Shown: in pieces, positions 57,294 to 64,000 of the stretch | How the letters are laid out: every line of letters begins with the position of its first letter | Position numbering within the stretch: the stretch's first letter is position 1 | Assembly: GCF_019599505.1 (NCBI RefSeq) | Contig: NZ_RKLT01000002.1 | Span: 1-64,000, forward strand | Length of the DNA: 64,000 nucleotides | Reading direction: 5' to 3' | Origin: Haloarcula nitratireducens | Lineage (GTDB): Archaea > Halobacteriota > Halobacteria > Halobacteriales > Haloarculaceae | Position numbers and translations under genes: made by a program | The notes under the pieces: generated by a model | What the model saw: only the letters and a program-made list of their open reading frames with translations | Database searches by the model: none | Told to the model about the DNA's origin: nothing

Positions 57294-57980
57294 TCAGCCC
57301 AGAAATCTCCCGATACGGCTCTGAACGCGGCGCTTGGCCCCGCCGGCGGCCTGCCGGAAGCTGATGCGCCACGGCGTTCGCTCGCCCTCGACGGTCGTTC
57401 GGCCCGCTCGGATGGCGTCTAAGATGGCCTCGACGGAGTGCTCGTCGGCGTCGACTTTCGTCACCGCCTGGCCAACCATCTCGGCGATGTGGGCGTCGCT
57501 CCCGGCGGTCATCGGCAGCCCCCGGCGGCGCGCGAACCGCTCGGCCTGTCGGTTCGAGCGGCCGGTCAGCAGCCGGGAGTTGTACACCTCGATGGCGTCG
57601 GCCTCGGCGAGTTCGTCCTTCGAGATGTGTTCGAGCACGCCGTGGCGGGACTCCTGAAAGGGATGTGGGACGACGGCGAGGCCGCCCTGTTCGCGGATGC
57701 GGTCGAGCGTCTCGGCGAAGGAGAGCCCGGCCGGAACCGCCTCGTCGATCCCCAGCGCGAGGACGTGACCGGCGGTGGACGTGACCTCCATTCCAGTGAT
57801 ACCGACGATGCCGTACTCCGGCGCGAGTTCGGCCGCCCGCTGGCTCGCCCCGATCTCGTCGTGGTCGGTGATGGCGAGCGCGTCCAGGCCGATACCGCTC
57901 GCTTGCTCTAACAGCAGTTCGACGGAGTCTCGGCCGTCGTGAGAGAGCGCGGAATGCGTGTGTAGCTCGACCGACAGCAC
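57294..57980 (-). CDS. PHP domain phosphoesterase
   Basis: 228 residues. PHP motifs: H-T-H (VELHTHSALSHDG), ITDHDEIGASQRAAEL, VVPHPF, SDAHIAEMVG give the metal-binding His/Asp ligands. GTG at 57980 (VLSVELHTH) is the start because this begins the conserved region. Downstream partner is the asparagine-synthetase-like gene (three-base gap). May be a phosphatase such as a histidinol- or polyP/nucleotide-type phosphoesterase; substrate unknown. Confidence 0.87.
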   Translation of the reverse strand: MLSVELHTHSALSHDGRDSVELLLEQASGIGLDALAITDHDEIGASQRAAELAPEYGIVGITGMEVTSTAGHVLALGIDEAVPAGLSFAETLDRIREQGGLAVVPHPFQESRHGVLEHISKDELAEADAIEVYNSRLLTGRSNRQAERFARRRGLPMTAGSDAHIAEMVGQAVTKVDADEHSVEAILDAIRAGRTTVEGERTPWRISFRQAAGGAKRRVQSRIGRFLG

Positions 57981-58311
57981 GACTCTCCCTATTGGGGGAC
58001 GGGCCAAAAGCAACTCGGTACGCGTGGCGGGCGATTCGCGGGCGTCGCTCTCCTGTTCGTTCGTCCGAAAGCCCCTGCGGTCGGCCCTCGCTGCTCACGG
58101 CTCCCGACAGTCGCCGTGCTCATTCCGCGGATCGGCTCCGTCAAGATCCCATCGGTTCGACGCACTCCATCCCGAAACAGGCTACGTCCGGAGCAGCGTG
58201 CGAGATACGGGGCGCATACGGGCCGGCGTCTCTCCGCTCACAATCGGGGATGTATACCGCTCGACATATGACAGTCACCGGATATTTGTAGCGTGAGAGG
58301 CAAAAATTAGC
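57981..58311. other. intergenic region with repeat-like segment
   Basis: 331 bases without a convincing gene. CCCTCGCTGCTCACGGCTCCC at about 58086-58106 recurs in variant form at 58741-58757 and 58799-58819. The last 60 bases are AT-richer and form the promoter of the small membrane gene at 58312. Confidence 0.45.
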
Positions 58312-58629
58312 ATGGTCTCGTCAGACTCACAGACTCGCCTGTCACTACTTATCATCGGCCTACTGGTGATCTTTGCACCGGCCTTCTTTGTTCTCCTGAC
58401 TCTGGAATTTCTCATTCTCTCCGGCGATCTCCTCTTGAGTGACGTCACTCCACTTGCCTTGCTCGAACTGTACATACTCGATCTCGTCTTCCTGCTGGTG
58501 TTTGCGTACGCTGTCTACCGGGTCACGTCGTGGACTTTCGAGCATCAACTACCTTCGGTACTCGACGCGCTCGAAGACGGCGAGGACGACAACGATGCCG
58601 ACGAAACGCAGTCTGACGATGGCAGCTAG
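58312..58629 (+). CDS. small membrane protein with acidic tail, 105 aa
   Basis: Two long hydrophobic helices (LLIIGLLVIFAPAFFVLLTLEFLIL, about 11-36; LLELYILDLVFLLVFAYAVYRV, about 49-71) and a cytosolic acidic tail (EDGEDDNDADETQSDDGS). ATG 58312 follows an AT-rich stretch. No family is recognised. Its codon use is less GC-skewed than neighbours. Confidence 0.65.
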   Translation: MVSSDSQTRLSLLIIGLLVIFAPAFFVLLTLEFLILSGDLLLSDVTPLALLELYILDLVFLLVFAYAVYRVTSWTFEHQLPSVLDALEDGEDDNDADETQSDDGS

Positions 58630-58776
58630 AGTCGCGCATTACCGATGGGAACCGATGGTCGGCCGTCCAGCTCACACCCTTCGTGGCTCGCGGATCGCTT
58701 CGCTCCCCGTTCGTCTGTAACGAGAGTTTCGCTCCGCTCAACCCTCGCTGCTCGCGGTTACGCCACTCGCATATTC

Positions 58777-58863
58777 TGAAGGCTTCCCTCCGCTCAGCCT
58801 TCGCTACTCACGGCTCCCATTGGGCGCCGTTCTGTTTGAAGGCTTCCTTCCGCTCAGCCTTCG
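58777..58863. repeat. 27-bp direct repeat pair, 60-bp period
   Basis: TGAAGGCTTCC-[C/T]-TCCGCTCAGCCTTCG occurs at 58777-58803 and 58837-58863, with one difference. The second copy contains the last ten bases of the copper oxidase gene including its stop. Related shorter copies (CGCTCCGCTCAACCCTCGCTGCTC at 58728-58751, and 58086-58106) extend the family. Likely duplicated gene-end or terminator sequence. Confidence 0.6.
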
Positions 58864-60005
58864 TATCCCGCGTACTCCATCAACTTCTTGAAGATGTCCG
58901 TGCCCATCGCTTCCTTGTAGACGAGGCCGGTCAGCATCCCGCCGGGGTAGGCGGTGCCGTTCATGACGTGGTTGACCTTGTGGCAGTGCATGAGGTAGAT
59001 GCCGGGGTCGGCGTCGGCCGTGAACTCGACGGTCCGGCGACCGGCGGGCGGAATCGAGCAGACGTCCTGCTCGTGGCGGGCGACGTCGGGGATCTCGCCG
59101 CCGTCCTTGTGGGACACCTCGAAGCGGTGGTTATGAATGTGCATCGGGTGGTCCATGTAGCCCGCGTTGAGCATGTGGAGGCGGACCGTATCGCCCTGTT
59201 CGACGATGATGGGCGACCCCTGTTCGGGGTGGAGCGTGTGCGGCGCAGACTTCCCGTTGATGGTGAACGTGTCCGGGTTCCGATCGCGCGGGCTGTAGGT
59301 GGCGTCCATCCCCGCCATCTGGCGGTTGAGCCGGGAATCCCACTCCTTCAGCGTCATGAAGTACTCCTTGTCGGCCGGTTCGTACCCCTTCGGGTCGACG
59401 CGGAAGATGCCGTACATCCCCATGTCGATGTGGCGATGGGTCTGGTAGTGGCAGTGATAGAGGTGCGTCCCGGGCACGTTCGCGGGGATGGTGTAGGTGT
59501 GGCTGTCGCCGGGGTCGACGCGGACGCCCGTCGTCGTCGGGACGCCGTCGTCCTCCCACTTCTTCGAGACTGCGTGGAAGTGGATCGTGTGCGGGCGCAT
59601 CCCGTCCGTGTTGTCGAGGGTCACTTCCATGTCCTCGCCCTCCGTCGTCCGGAGGATCGGACCCGGAACGCTCGGGTTCCCGTCGTCGGCCTTGAACGCC
59701 CACACCTGCGGGAGTTCGACCGGGCCGCCCATCGAGTCACCGGGGTGGGCGTCGTGACGGGCGGGGACCGACGAGAGCGTCACTTTCCCGCCCTGCTCGT
59801 CGACGTCGACGACCTCCGGCGGCGACGTGGTCGGCAGGTCGCTGCTGGCGGCGTTGGCATTCGCGTTCGCGCCCGTCTCGACCGACTCCTTCGGAGAGCC
59901 GGGGGCCGTACAGCCCGCGAGCGCGAGCGTGCCGCCGAGACCGGACGCCTTCACGAAGTCGCGACGCGAGATACCTGAACCGGGTGCACCGATGCGTTCA
60001 CTCAT
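58854..60005 (-). CDS. two-domain multicopper oxidase (Tat lipoprotein)
   Basis: 383 residues. Tat leader with SRRDFVKASG and lipobox Cys in LALAGCTAPG. Copper motifs: HTIHFHAVSK, HLYHCHYQTHRHIDMGMYG, HPMHIHNHRFEV and MHCHKVNHVM. Two cupredoxin domains, like nitrite-reductase/two-domain laccases rather than the usual three-domain laccases. It oxidises a small substrate or metal outside the cell. Start ATG 60005 (MSERIGAPGSG) rather than a frame 54 codons longer. Divergent from an HTH gene. Confidence 0.9.
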   Translation of the reverse strand: MSERIGAPGSGISRRDFVKASGLGGTLALAGCTAPGSPKESVETGANANANAASSDLPTTSPPEVVDVDEQGGKVTLSSVPARHDAHPGDSMGGPVELPQVWAFKADDGNPSVPGPILRTTEGEDMEVTLDNTDGMRPHTIHFHAVSKKWEDDGVPTTTGVRVDPGDSHTYTIPANVPGTHLYHCHYQTHRHIDMGMYGIFRVDPKGYEPADKEYFMTLKEWDSRLNRQMAGMDATYSPRDRNPDTFTINGKSAPHTLHPEQGSPIIVEQGDTVRLHMLNAGYMDHPMHIHNHRFEVSHKDGGEIPDVARHEQDVCSIPPAGRRTVEFTADADPGIYLMHCHKVNHVMNGTAYPGGMLTGLVYKEAMGTDIFKKLMEYAGYEG

Positions 60006-60212
60006 TACAGGTGGACGTAGACAGGCTACCCATAAACCCCCAGAGGGGCGTTCCCGCGCCGGTAGAACCGTTCTCAGAATCTGGGAACCGCCCGGCCGTT
60101 TAGTAATCTCCTCCCTCGAACGCCCCGACACCGCGAGGTCGATATCCCGAGCGAACTCGTATGCCACGAGTCGGTGACATTAAAAGCGGGGACTGTCGAC
60201 TTTCAGACAAGG

Positions 60213-60590
60213 ATGGTCCGGAACCCGTTCGGTGACGACGACTCACCCGAGCTGACGACAGTTCTCGACGCCTTGGACGACGAGGACTGTCGCGACATCG
60301 TCAGCGTCCTCGACGAACCGATGACGGCGAGCGAGATATCCGACGAGAGCGGCGTCCCCCTCTCGACGACCTATCGAAAGCTAGAACTGCTCACCGAGTC
60401 CTCGCTCCTCTACGAGGGCGTGGAGGTCCGACCGGACGGCCAACACGCCAGCCGCTACGACATCGACTTCGAGGAAGTCGTCATCCTCCTCGACGAGAAC
60501 AACGCCTTCGACGTCGAGATCGCTCACCGGGCGCGGACCCCGGATCAGCGCCTCGAGAACATCTGGTCGGAGGTCCGAAAGGAGACCTAA
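60213..60590 (+). CDS. ArsR-type winged-helix regulator
   Basis: 125 residues from ATG 60213 (MVRNPFGDDDSPELTTVLDAL). Winged helix: DCRDIVSVLDEPMTASEISDESGVPLSTTYRKLELLTESSLLYEGVEVRPDG. Haloarchaeal members of this type usually precede a DUF7521-type membrane gene, as here (two-base gap). TATA-like ATTAAAAG at about 60179-60187 fits a leaderless start. It could regulate itself or the divergent copper oxidase. Confidence 0.87.
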   Translation: MVRNPFGDDDSPELTTVLDALDDEDCRDIVSVLDEPMTASEISDESGVPLSTTYRKLELLTESSLLYEGVEVRPDGQHASRYDIDFEEVVILLDENNAFDVEIAHRARTPDQRLENIWSEVRKET

Positions 60591-60592
60591 TC

Positions 60593-60892
60593 ATGGTACA
60601 TATCCCCGGCTCACAGATCGGTGTCGTCGTCGCACAGACTCTCATCCTCATCATCGGCGGCCTCATCACGTACTACTCGTACAAGGCCTACAGCAGGACC
60701 GGATCACCGGAACACAAGTGGCTCACCGCCGGTTTCGGTATCGTCACGCTCGGCGCGGTGCTCGGTGGCGTCCTCGACCTCGGCATCGAACGGTACACGG
60801 CCGGCGACCTCATCTACACGAGCGTCTTCGTCTCCAGTTCCCTGACCGCCATCGGTCTCGGCATCATCCTCTACTCGCTGTACGTTCGCTGA
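60593..60892 (+). CDS. DUF7521-like three-TM membrane protein
   Basis: 99 residues with three helices (VVVAQTLILIIGGLITYYSYKAY, WLTAGFGIVTLGAVLGGVLDL and LTAIGLGIILYSLYV). It follows the winged-helix gene by two bases. The pair is widespread in haloarchaea (DUF7521 from memory); the membrane protein may sense a signal for the regulator. Function unknown. Confidence 0.8.
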   Translation: MVHIPGSQIGVVVAQTLILIIGGLITYYSYKAYSRTGSPEHKWLTAGFGIVTLGAVLGGVLDLGIERYTAGDLIYTSVFVSSSLTAIGLGIILYSLYVR

Positions 60893-60997
60893 CCGCCGCT
60901 TCGCTTCCGGTATTGCCCTTTCCCGGAACCGTGACCGACACGTCCCTCTCTGAACCCCTCTCCTTAACCTTCGGACCACCGAACGTCGGAACGAACG

Positions 60998-61063
60998 ATG
61001 AGCCGTAGAATCGCGAACAAAATGCGAAAGCGCGCCGGGGAGAGCGAGTACTACCTCTACGTC
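60998..61063 (+). pseudogene. 5' fragment of membrane-protein gene split by tnpB element
   Basis: ATG 60998 opens MSRRIANKMRKRAGESEYYLYV, which runs into the left end of the IS element and a foreign stop. Joining it to the sequence resuming at 62527 restores a plausible reading (YLYV then LTYSWKIYQARRIKHEG), showing one ancestral gene. A TATA-like CCTTAACC near 60963 lies 30-35 bases upstream. Confidence 0.75.
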
Positions 61064-61163
61064 TTAGCTGAATTGAGGGCGCTAAGCCCCTTTCCTCAAC
61101 GAGCGACCAAAGGGAGCGAGTAGGGAGGGGAGGAGCGCGTTCATATCGGATACAAACACCAAT

Positions 61164-61172
61164 CTATAAATA
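61164..61172 (+). promoter_or_regulatory. tnpB TATA box
   Basis: CTATAAATA centred about 27 bases before the GTG at 61195, implying a leaderless tnpB transcript. Confidence 0.6.
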
Positions 61173-61194
61173 GCCATACAACTACATTGAAACT

Positions 61195-62385
61195 GTGGTA
61201 GACGACTACGTACGTCGAACAGCAATCACCCGCCTCTCGGTGGACGGTGAGCAACGCGAGTTGCTTGAGGAAACCATCTCTGAGTGGAAGCGTGGTTGCC
61301 AAATCGCCACGGATATGGCGTGGGGGAAGTGCAACGCCAAGAGCGACGTACAACCCCTCGCATATGACGACGTGCGCGAACACACCGACCTCGGTAGTCA
61401 ACATGCGATTCTCGCTACGCACCAAGCCTCACAAGCCATCACCGGCTGTATCGAGCGCCGCGCCAACGGAAAGAAGGTTAGCAAGCCGACTTTCACCGTA
61501 CCCACGGTGAAGTACGACACCCGGACCATGACGCTGTTTGACGACGACACGGTGTCGCTCGCCACCACGGAGAGTCGCGTCCGATGCGACCTTGCCTTAC
61601 CCGAGGACACCGATGGCTACCAGCGACAGTACCTCGACTCGGATGAATGGAGCGTCACTGAAAGCACACTCACCGCCCGTGACGGCGACTACTTCTTACA
61701 TATCGGCTTCCGCCGACTTAAGAACAAGACCGAGCAGAACACCGCCGAGGACGGAACGGTTCTCGGGGTTGACCTCGGTATCGAAAACCTCGCCGTCACC
61801 AGCACCGCCTATTTCTTCAGCGGGCGGGAGCTAACCCACCACCTCCGCGAGTTCGAAAAGGTACGCGCCGGACTCCAACAGACCGGGACGAGAAGCGCCC
61901 ACCGAACGCTCGAACAGTCGAGTGGACGCGAACTACGATACGTCCGTGACGTACTCCACCGAGCGTCGAACGCCATCGTAGACGAAGCACTACGGTACGA
62001 GTGCGACGTGATAGCGTTCGAGGACTTGACGCATATTCGCGACCGAACAGGGGCGTCGTGGGGACACAAGTGGGCGTTCCGAACGCTCTACGAGCAAGTG
62101 GAGTACAAGGCCGAAGCGGAAGGTATCTCGGTGAAGCAAGTCGGGTCGGCATATACGTCGAAACGGTGCGCCGAGTGTGGATTTACGGCAGACGAGAATC
62201 GCCCGACTCGCACCGACTTCCAGTGTCAGAAGTGCGAGTCGGAAGCGAACGCGGACTACAATGCGGCGAAGAACATCGGGATGCGGTATGTCCGCCGGGG
62301 CCAACAGTCGTCTCGGCGGACGGGCAACAGTCAGCTTGCCCTAAAGTCTGGAACTGTGACGTCCTCAGGTTTCGTAGAAACCTGA
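61195..62385 (+). CDS. tnpB: TnpB, RNA-guided nuclease of IS605 family
   Basis: 396 residues, GTG start at 61195. RuvC-like residues: D in VLGVDLGIENLAV, E in VIAFEDLTHI, D in NADYNAAKNIG; zinc finger CAECGFTADEN ... FQCQKC. All three catalytic acidics and the four Cys are present and the frame is intact, so it looks active. TnpB uses an omega-RNA from the element's right end to cut DNA beside a TAM and help element retention. Confidence 0.92.
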   Translation: MVDDYVRRTAITRLSVDGEQRELLEETISEWKRGCQIATDMAWGKCNAKSDVQPLAYDDVREHTDLGSQHAILATHQASQAITGCIERRANGKKVSKPTFTVPTVKYDTRTMTLFDDDTVSLATTESRVRCDLALPEDTDGYQRQYLDSDEWSVTESTLTARDGDYFLHIGFRRLKNKTEQNTAEDGTVLGVDLGIENLAVTSTAYFFSGRELTHHLREFEKVRAGLQQTGTRSAHRTLEQSSGRELRYVRDVLHRASNAIVDEALRYECDVIAFEDLTHIRDRTGASWGHKWAFRTLYEQVEYKAEAEGISVKQVGSAYTSKRCAECGFTADENRPTRTDFQCQKCESEANADYNAAKNIGMRYVRRGQQSSRRTGNSQLALKSGTVTSSGFVET

Positions 62386-62526
62386 TGGGCTGCACGAGAG
62401 CTCCGCTCTCGTGAACGCCGAGTGGCGAATTCACCGCCCACCCGAACGGGTTCGAGGCCGAGTTCATGGACAAGCCCCACCCTCCACGAGCGAACCCGTC
62501 AGGGTGAGCGAAGTAGGGTGTGGTAG
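62340..62526 (+). ncRNA. predicted omega-RNA (reRNA) scaffold
   Basis: By analogy with other tnpB elements and with the sense-overlapping RNAs known at 3' ends of Halobacterium IS1341-type tnpB genes, the RNA scaffold should overlap the tnpB end and reach the right end. Hairpins visible: GAGAGCTCCGCTCTC (62396-62410), and the nested right-end repeat (62475-62522). The guide would be the flank from 62527. The 5' end is not defined here. Confidence 0.5.
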
Positions 62527-62960
62527 TTGACCTATTCCTGGAAGATCTACCAGGCCCGCCGAATCAAGCACGAGGGCGACGGCGATTCCCCCCGGAGATA
62601 GAGGACACCTTAGAAGAGCTCATCACGACGCTCGAGCTCTTCAGTCCCCTCCGGGAACACATCAAGACGATGTACTTCCAGTGGGAGCTAGTCGACCTCT
62701 CGCGCCGAGTGATATACGCGGCCGTACCAGCGCTCACCATCGTCTATGCGGTCCCCTTCTACGTCGACGCGACGACGTTTCCCGGGGCGACGCTCGGCAT
62801 CGATAACCTCGTGTGGCTCGTCTCCGCGGGCATAACCATCGGGACGATTCCGTTCTTCGTCCTCCTCTCGTACGTCCTTCGGATCGCCACTATCGCGAAG
62901 CGGACGCTCGCCATCGGGCCGACAGTTCTCCGAACTTCGGAGGACCTTCGGCCGGATTGA
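62527..62960 (+). pseudogene. 3' part of split membrane-protein gene, with frameshift
   Basis: From 62527 the frame reads LTYSWKIYQARRIKHEGDGDSPR and stops at TAG (62596-62601 region). The conserved remainder (PEIEDTLEELITTLELFSPLREH, then two TM helices, VIYAAVPALTIVYAVPFY and LVWLVSAGITIGTIPFFVLLSYVL) continues one frame away. One extra C in the C6 run (62588-62593) would join them. The gene is therefore doubly broken: by the insertion and by a one-base homopolymer change. A shorter product starting GTG 62520 is possible but would lack the natural N terminus. Confidence 0.7.
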
Positions 62961-63109
62961 GGTCTCCCGACCACCGATAGGACCACAGCGGAGAGGTCCT
63001 CCGTGAGCGTCGTACCGGAGACGGACCTCCGCGAGGGGCTCCGGGCCGTCGCGCCGACAACGCGGGCGCATGGAAAGCGATTTAGCCGGCCGGGGGCCAC
63101 CACCACCTA

Positions 63110-64000
63110 ATGAGCCTGTCCGACGCTGACCGCGACGTCGTGGTCGAGGAGATCGGTCGGGAGCCGACGCGAGCGGAGGCCGCTCTCTTCGAGAACCTCT
63201 GGAGCGAGCACTGCGCCTATCGCTCCTCGCGGCCGCTGCTCTCGGCGTTCGACTCCGACGGAGACCAGGTCGTCATCGGTCCCGGTGACGACGCCGCCGT
63301 CGTCTCGCTCCCGAGCCACGACGGCGAGGAGAGGTACATCACGATGGGCGTCGAGTCCCACAACCACCCCTCCTACGTCGACCCGTTCGACGGGGCCGCC
63401 ACCGGCGTCGGCGGCATCGTCCGCGACACCCTCTCGATGGGAGCCTATCCCATCGCGCTCGCCGACTCGCTGTACTTCGGCGACTTCGAGCGCGAGCACT
63501 CCCGCTACCTCTTCGAGGGCGTCGTCGAGGGCATCTCGCACTACGGCAACTGCATCGGCGTCCCGACGGTCACGGGGTCGGTCGCGTTCCACGACCGCTA
63601 CGAGGGGAACCCGCTCGTCAACGTCTCCTGTATCGGCCTGCTGGAGCCGGAGCGGACCATCACCGCCGAGGCGCAGGAGCCCGGCAACAAGCTCGTCCTC
63701 GTCGGAAACTCGACCGGCCGCGACGGCCTCGGCGGGGCCTCCTTCGCCAGCGAGGACCTCGCCGAAGACGCGGAGACCGAGGACCGCCCCGCGGTGCAGG
63801 TCGGCGACCCCTACACGGAGAAGCTGCTCATCGAGTGCAACGAGGCCCTGCTGGACGAAGACCTCGTCGAGTCGGCCCGCGACCTCGGCGCGGCGGGGCT
63901 GGGCGGTGCCTCTTCCGAACTCGTCGCCAAGGGCGGCCTCGGCGCGCGCATCGAACTCGACCGCGTCCACGAGCGCGAACCGAACATGAACGCCATGGAG
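63110..64000 (+). CDS. purL: phosphoribosylformylglycinamidine synthase subunit PurL (partial)
   Basis: 297 codons to the window edge, open. [44 protein letters not shown] begins the family; SEHCAYRSS is diagnostic. Further blocks: [50 protein letters not shown] (metal/ATP), [31 protein letters not shown] and [13 protein letters not shown]. It converts FGAR to FGAM with glutamine in purine synthesis, with PurS and PurQ. ATG 63110 with TATA-like GATTTAGCC about 30 bases before. Confidence 0.95.
   Translation, partial: MSLSDADRDVVVEEIGREPTRAEAALFENLWSEHCAYRSSRPLLSAFDSDGDQVVIGPGDDAAVVSLPSHDGEERYITMGVESHNHPSYVDPFDGAATGVGGIVRDTLSMGAYPIALADSLYFGDFEREHSRYLFEGVVEGISHYGNCIGVPTVTGSVAFHDRYEGNPLVNVSCIGLLEPERTITAEAQEPGNKLVLVGNSTGRDGLGGASFASEDLAEDAETEDRPAVQVGDPYTEKLLIECNEALLDEDLVESARDLGAAGLGGASSELVAKGGLGARIELDRVHEREPNMNAME

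Larger units (their letters stand above)
61064..62526 (+). mobile_element. tnpB-only IS200/IS605-family element (IS1341-type)
   Basis: About 1460 bases. Left end carries a hairpin TTGAGG...CCTCAA at 61073-61099; the right end has nested inverted repeats CCACCCT...AGGGTGTGG (62477-62522). Only a tnpB is present; no tnpA. Boundaries are set by restoring the interrupted gene; a two-base ambiguity (TT on both sides) remains. No target duplication, as expected for this family. Confidence 0.8.

Noticed and set aside
58854..60005. Naming the copper oxidase a nitrite reductase
   Set aside because: The Tat leader and cupredoxin motifs fit, but NirK-specific residues cannot be told apart from two-domain laccases by eye.
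61195..62385. Reading the element as a full IS605 with tnpA
   Set aside because: No tnpA-like Y1 transposase (HUH) frame occurs on either strand within or beside the element.
63107..63970. A 287-codon minus-strand frame at the right edge
   Set aside because: It is antisense to an open purL frame with clear motifs (SEHCAYRSS) that runs off the edge.

Overview
The window is a contiguous piece of a haloarchaeal (class Halobacteria) main chromosome. The evidence is high GC with strong C/G third positions, acidic proteins, Tat-type lipoprotein signals, leaderless or short-leader starts behind TATA boxes, an archaeal 16S rRNA 5' end with a halophile-type rRNA promoter, archaeal SRP 7S RNA, TFB, Orc1/Cdc6, aCPSF1, aIF1A, RNase P component 4 and Cdc48, plus many haloarchaea-only small families. 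Genus cannot be fixed from what is visible.

Layout. 1-2.1 kb: the 5' end of a minus-strand rRNA operon with its promoter region, aIF1A, a UPF0058 protein and a very short Cys/His-rich protein. 2.1-8.1 kb: a metabolic block with a BKACE enzyme coupled to a small Cys protein, a VOC ring-cleaving dioxygenase overlapping a maleylacetate-reductase-like dehydrogenase, a CoA-disulfide-reductase-like flavoprotein and a divergent HxlR regulator with a palindromic operator; this resembles quinone/hydroquinone handling. 8.5-15 kb: ATP-grasp, SDR, HalOD1, CoA-binding, lipase-maturation-factor, DCC thiol oxidoreductase, BolA and monothiol glutaredoxin. 15-24.2 kb: aCPSF1, DHH phosphoesterase, universal stress proteins, P-type ATPase, DUF211, VIT1/CCC1 transporter, PNPOx protein. 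24.2-26.3 kb: an orc1/cdc6 gene bracketed by ORB-like repeats, a probable replication origin. 26.3-38.1 kb: methyltransferase, an internally duplicated protein, then IclR regulator + sulfatase and a five-gene peptide-type ABC transporter operon with a fused double ATPase. 38.5-45.9 kb: Cdc48, tRNA-Arg, RecA-like ATPase, SRP RNA, O-methyltransferase, MscS, YhbY, RNase P component 4. 46-58 kb: two glycosyltransferases, MFS transporter, GatCA, TFB, sensor kinase, Usp, PHP + asparagine-synthase-like pair. 58.3-64 kb: copper oxidase, HTH/membrane pair, a tnpB-only IS605-type element that has split a membrane-protein gene, and the start of purL running off the right edge.

How it fits together. Most of the window is conserved housekeeping (translation, RNA processing, transcription initiation/termination, replication, protein targeting and unfolding). 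The accessory blocks are the aromatic/quinone locus, the sulfatase/ABC locus, the metal/stress block and the tnpB insertion. The strongest non-routine signals are the ORB-bracketed orc1, the IS-split gene with an additional one-base homopolymer frameshift, the Cys-containing HxlR with its operator, and short genes easily missed by a length cut-off (1928-2080, 7926-8102, 13727-13903, 14809-14982, 43334-43501).
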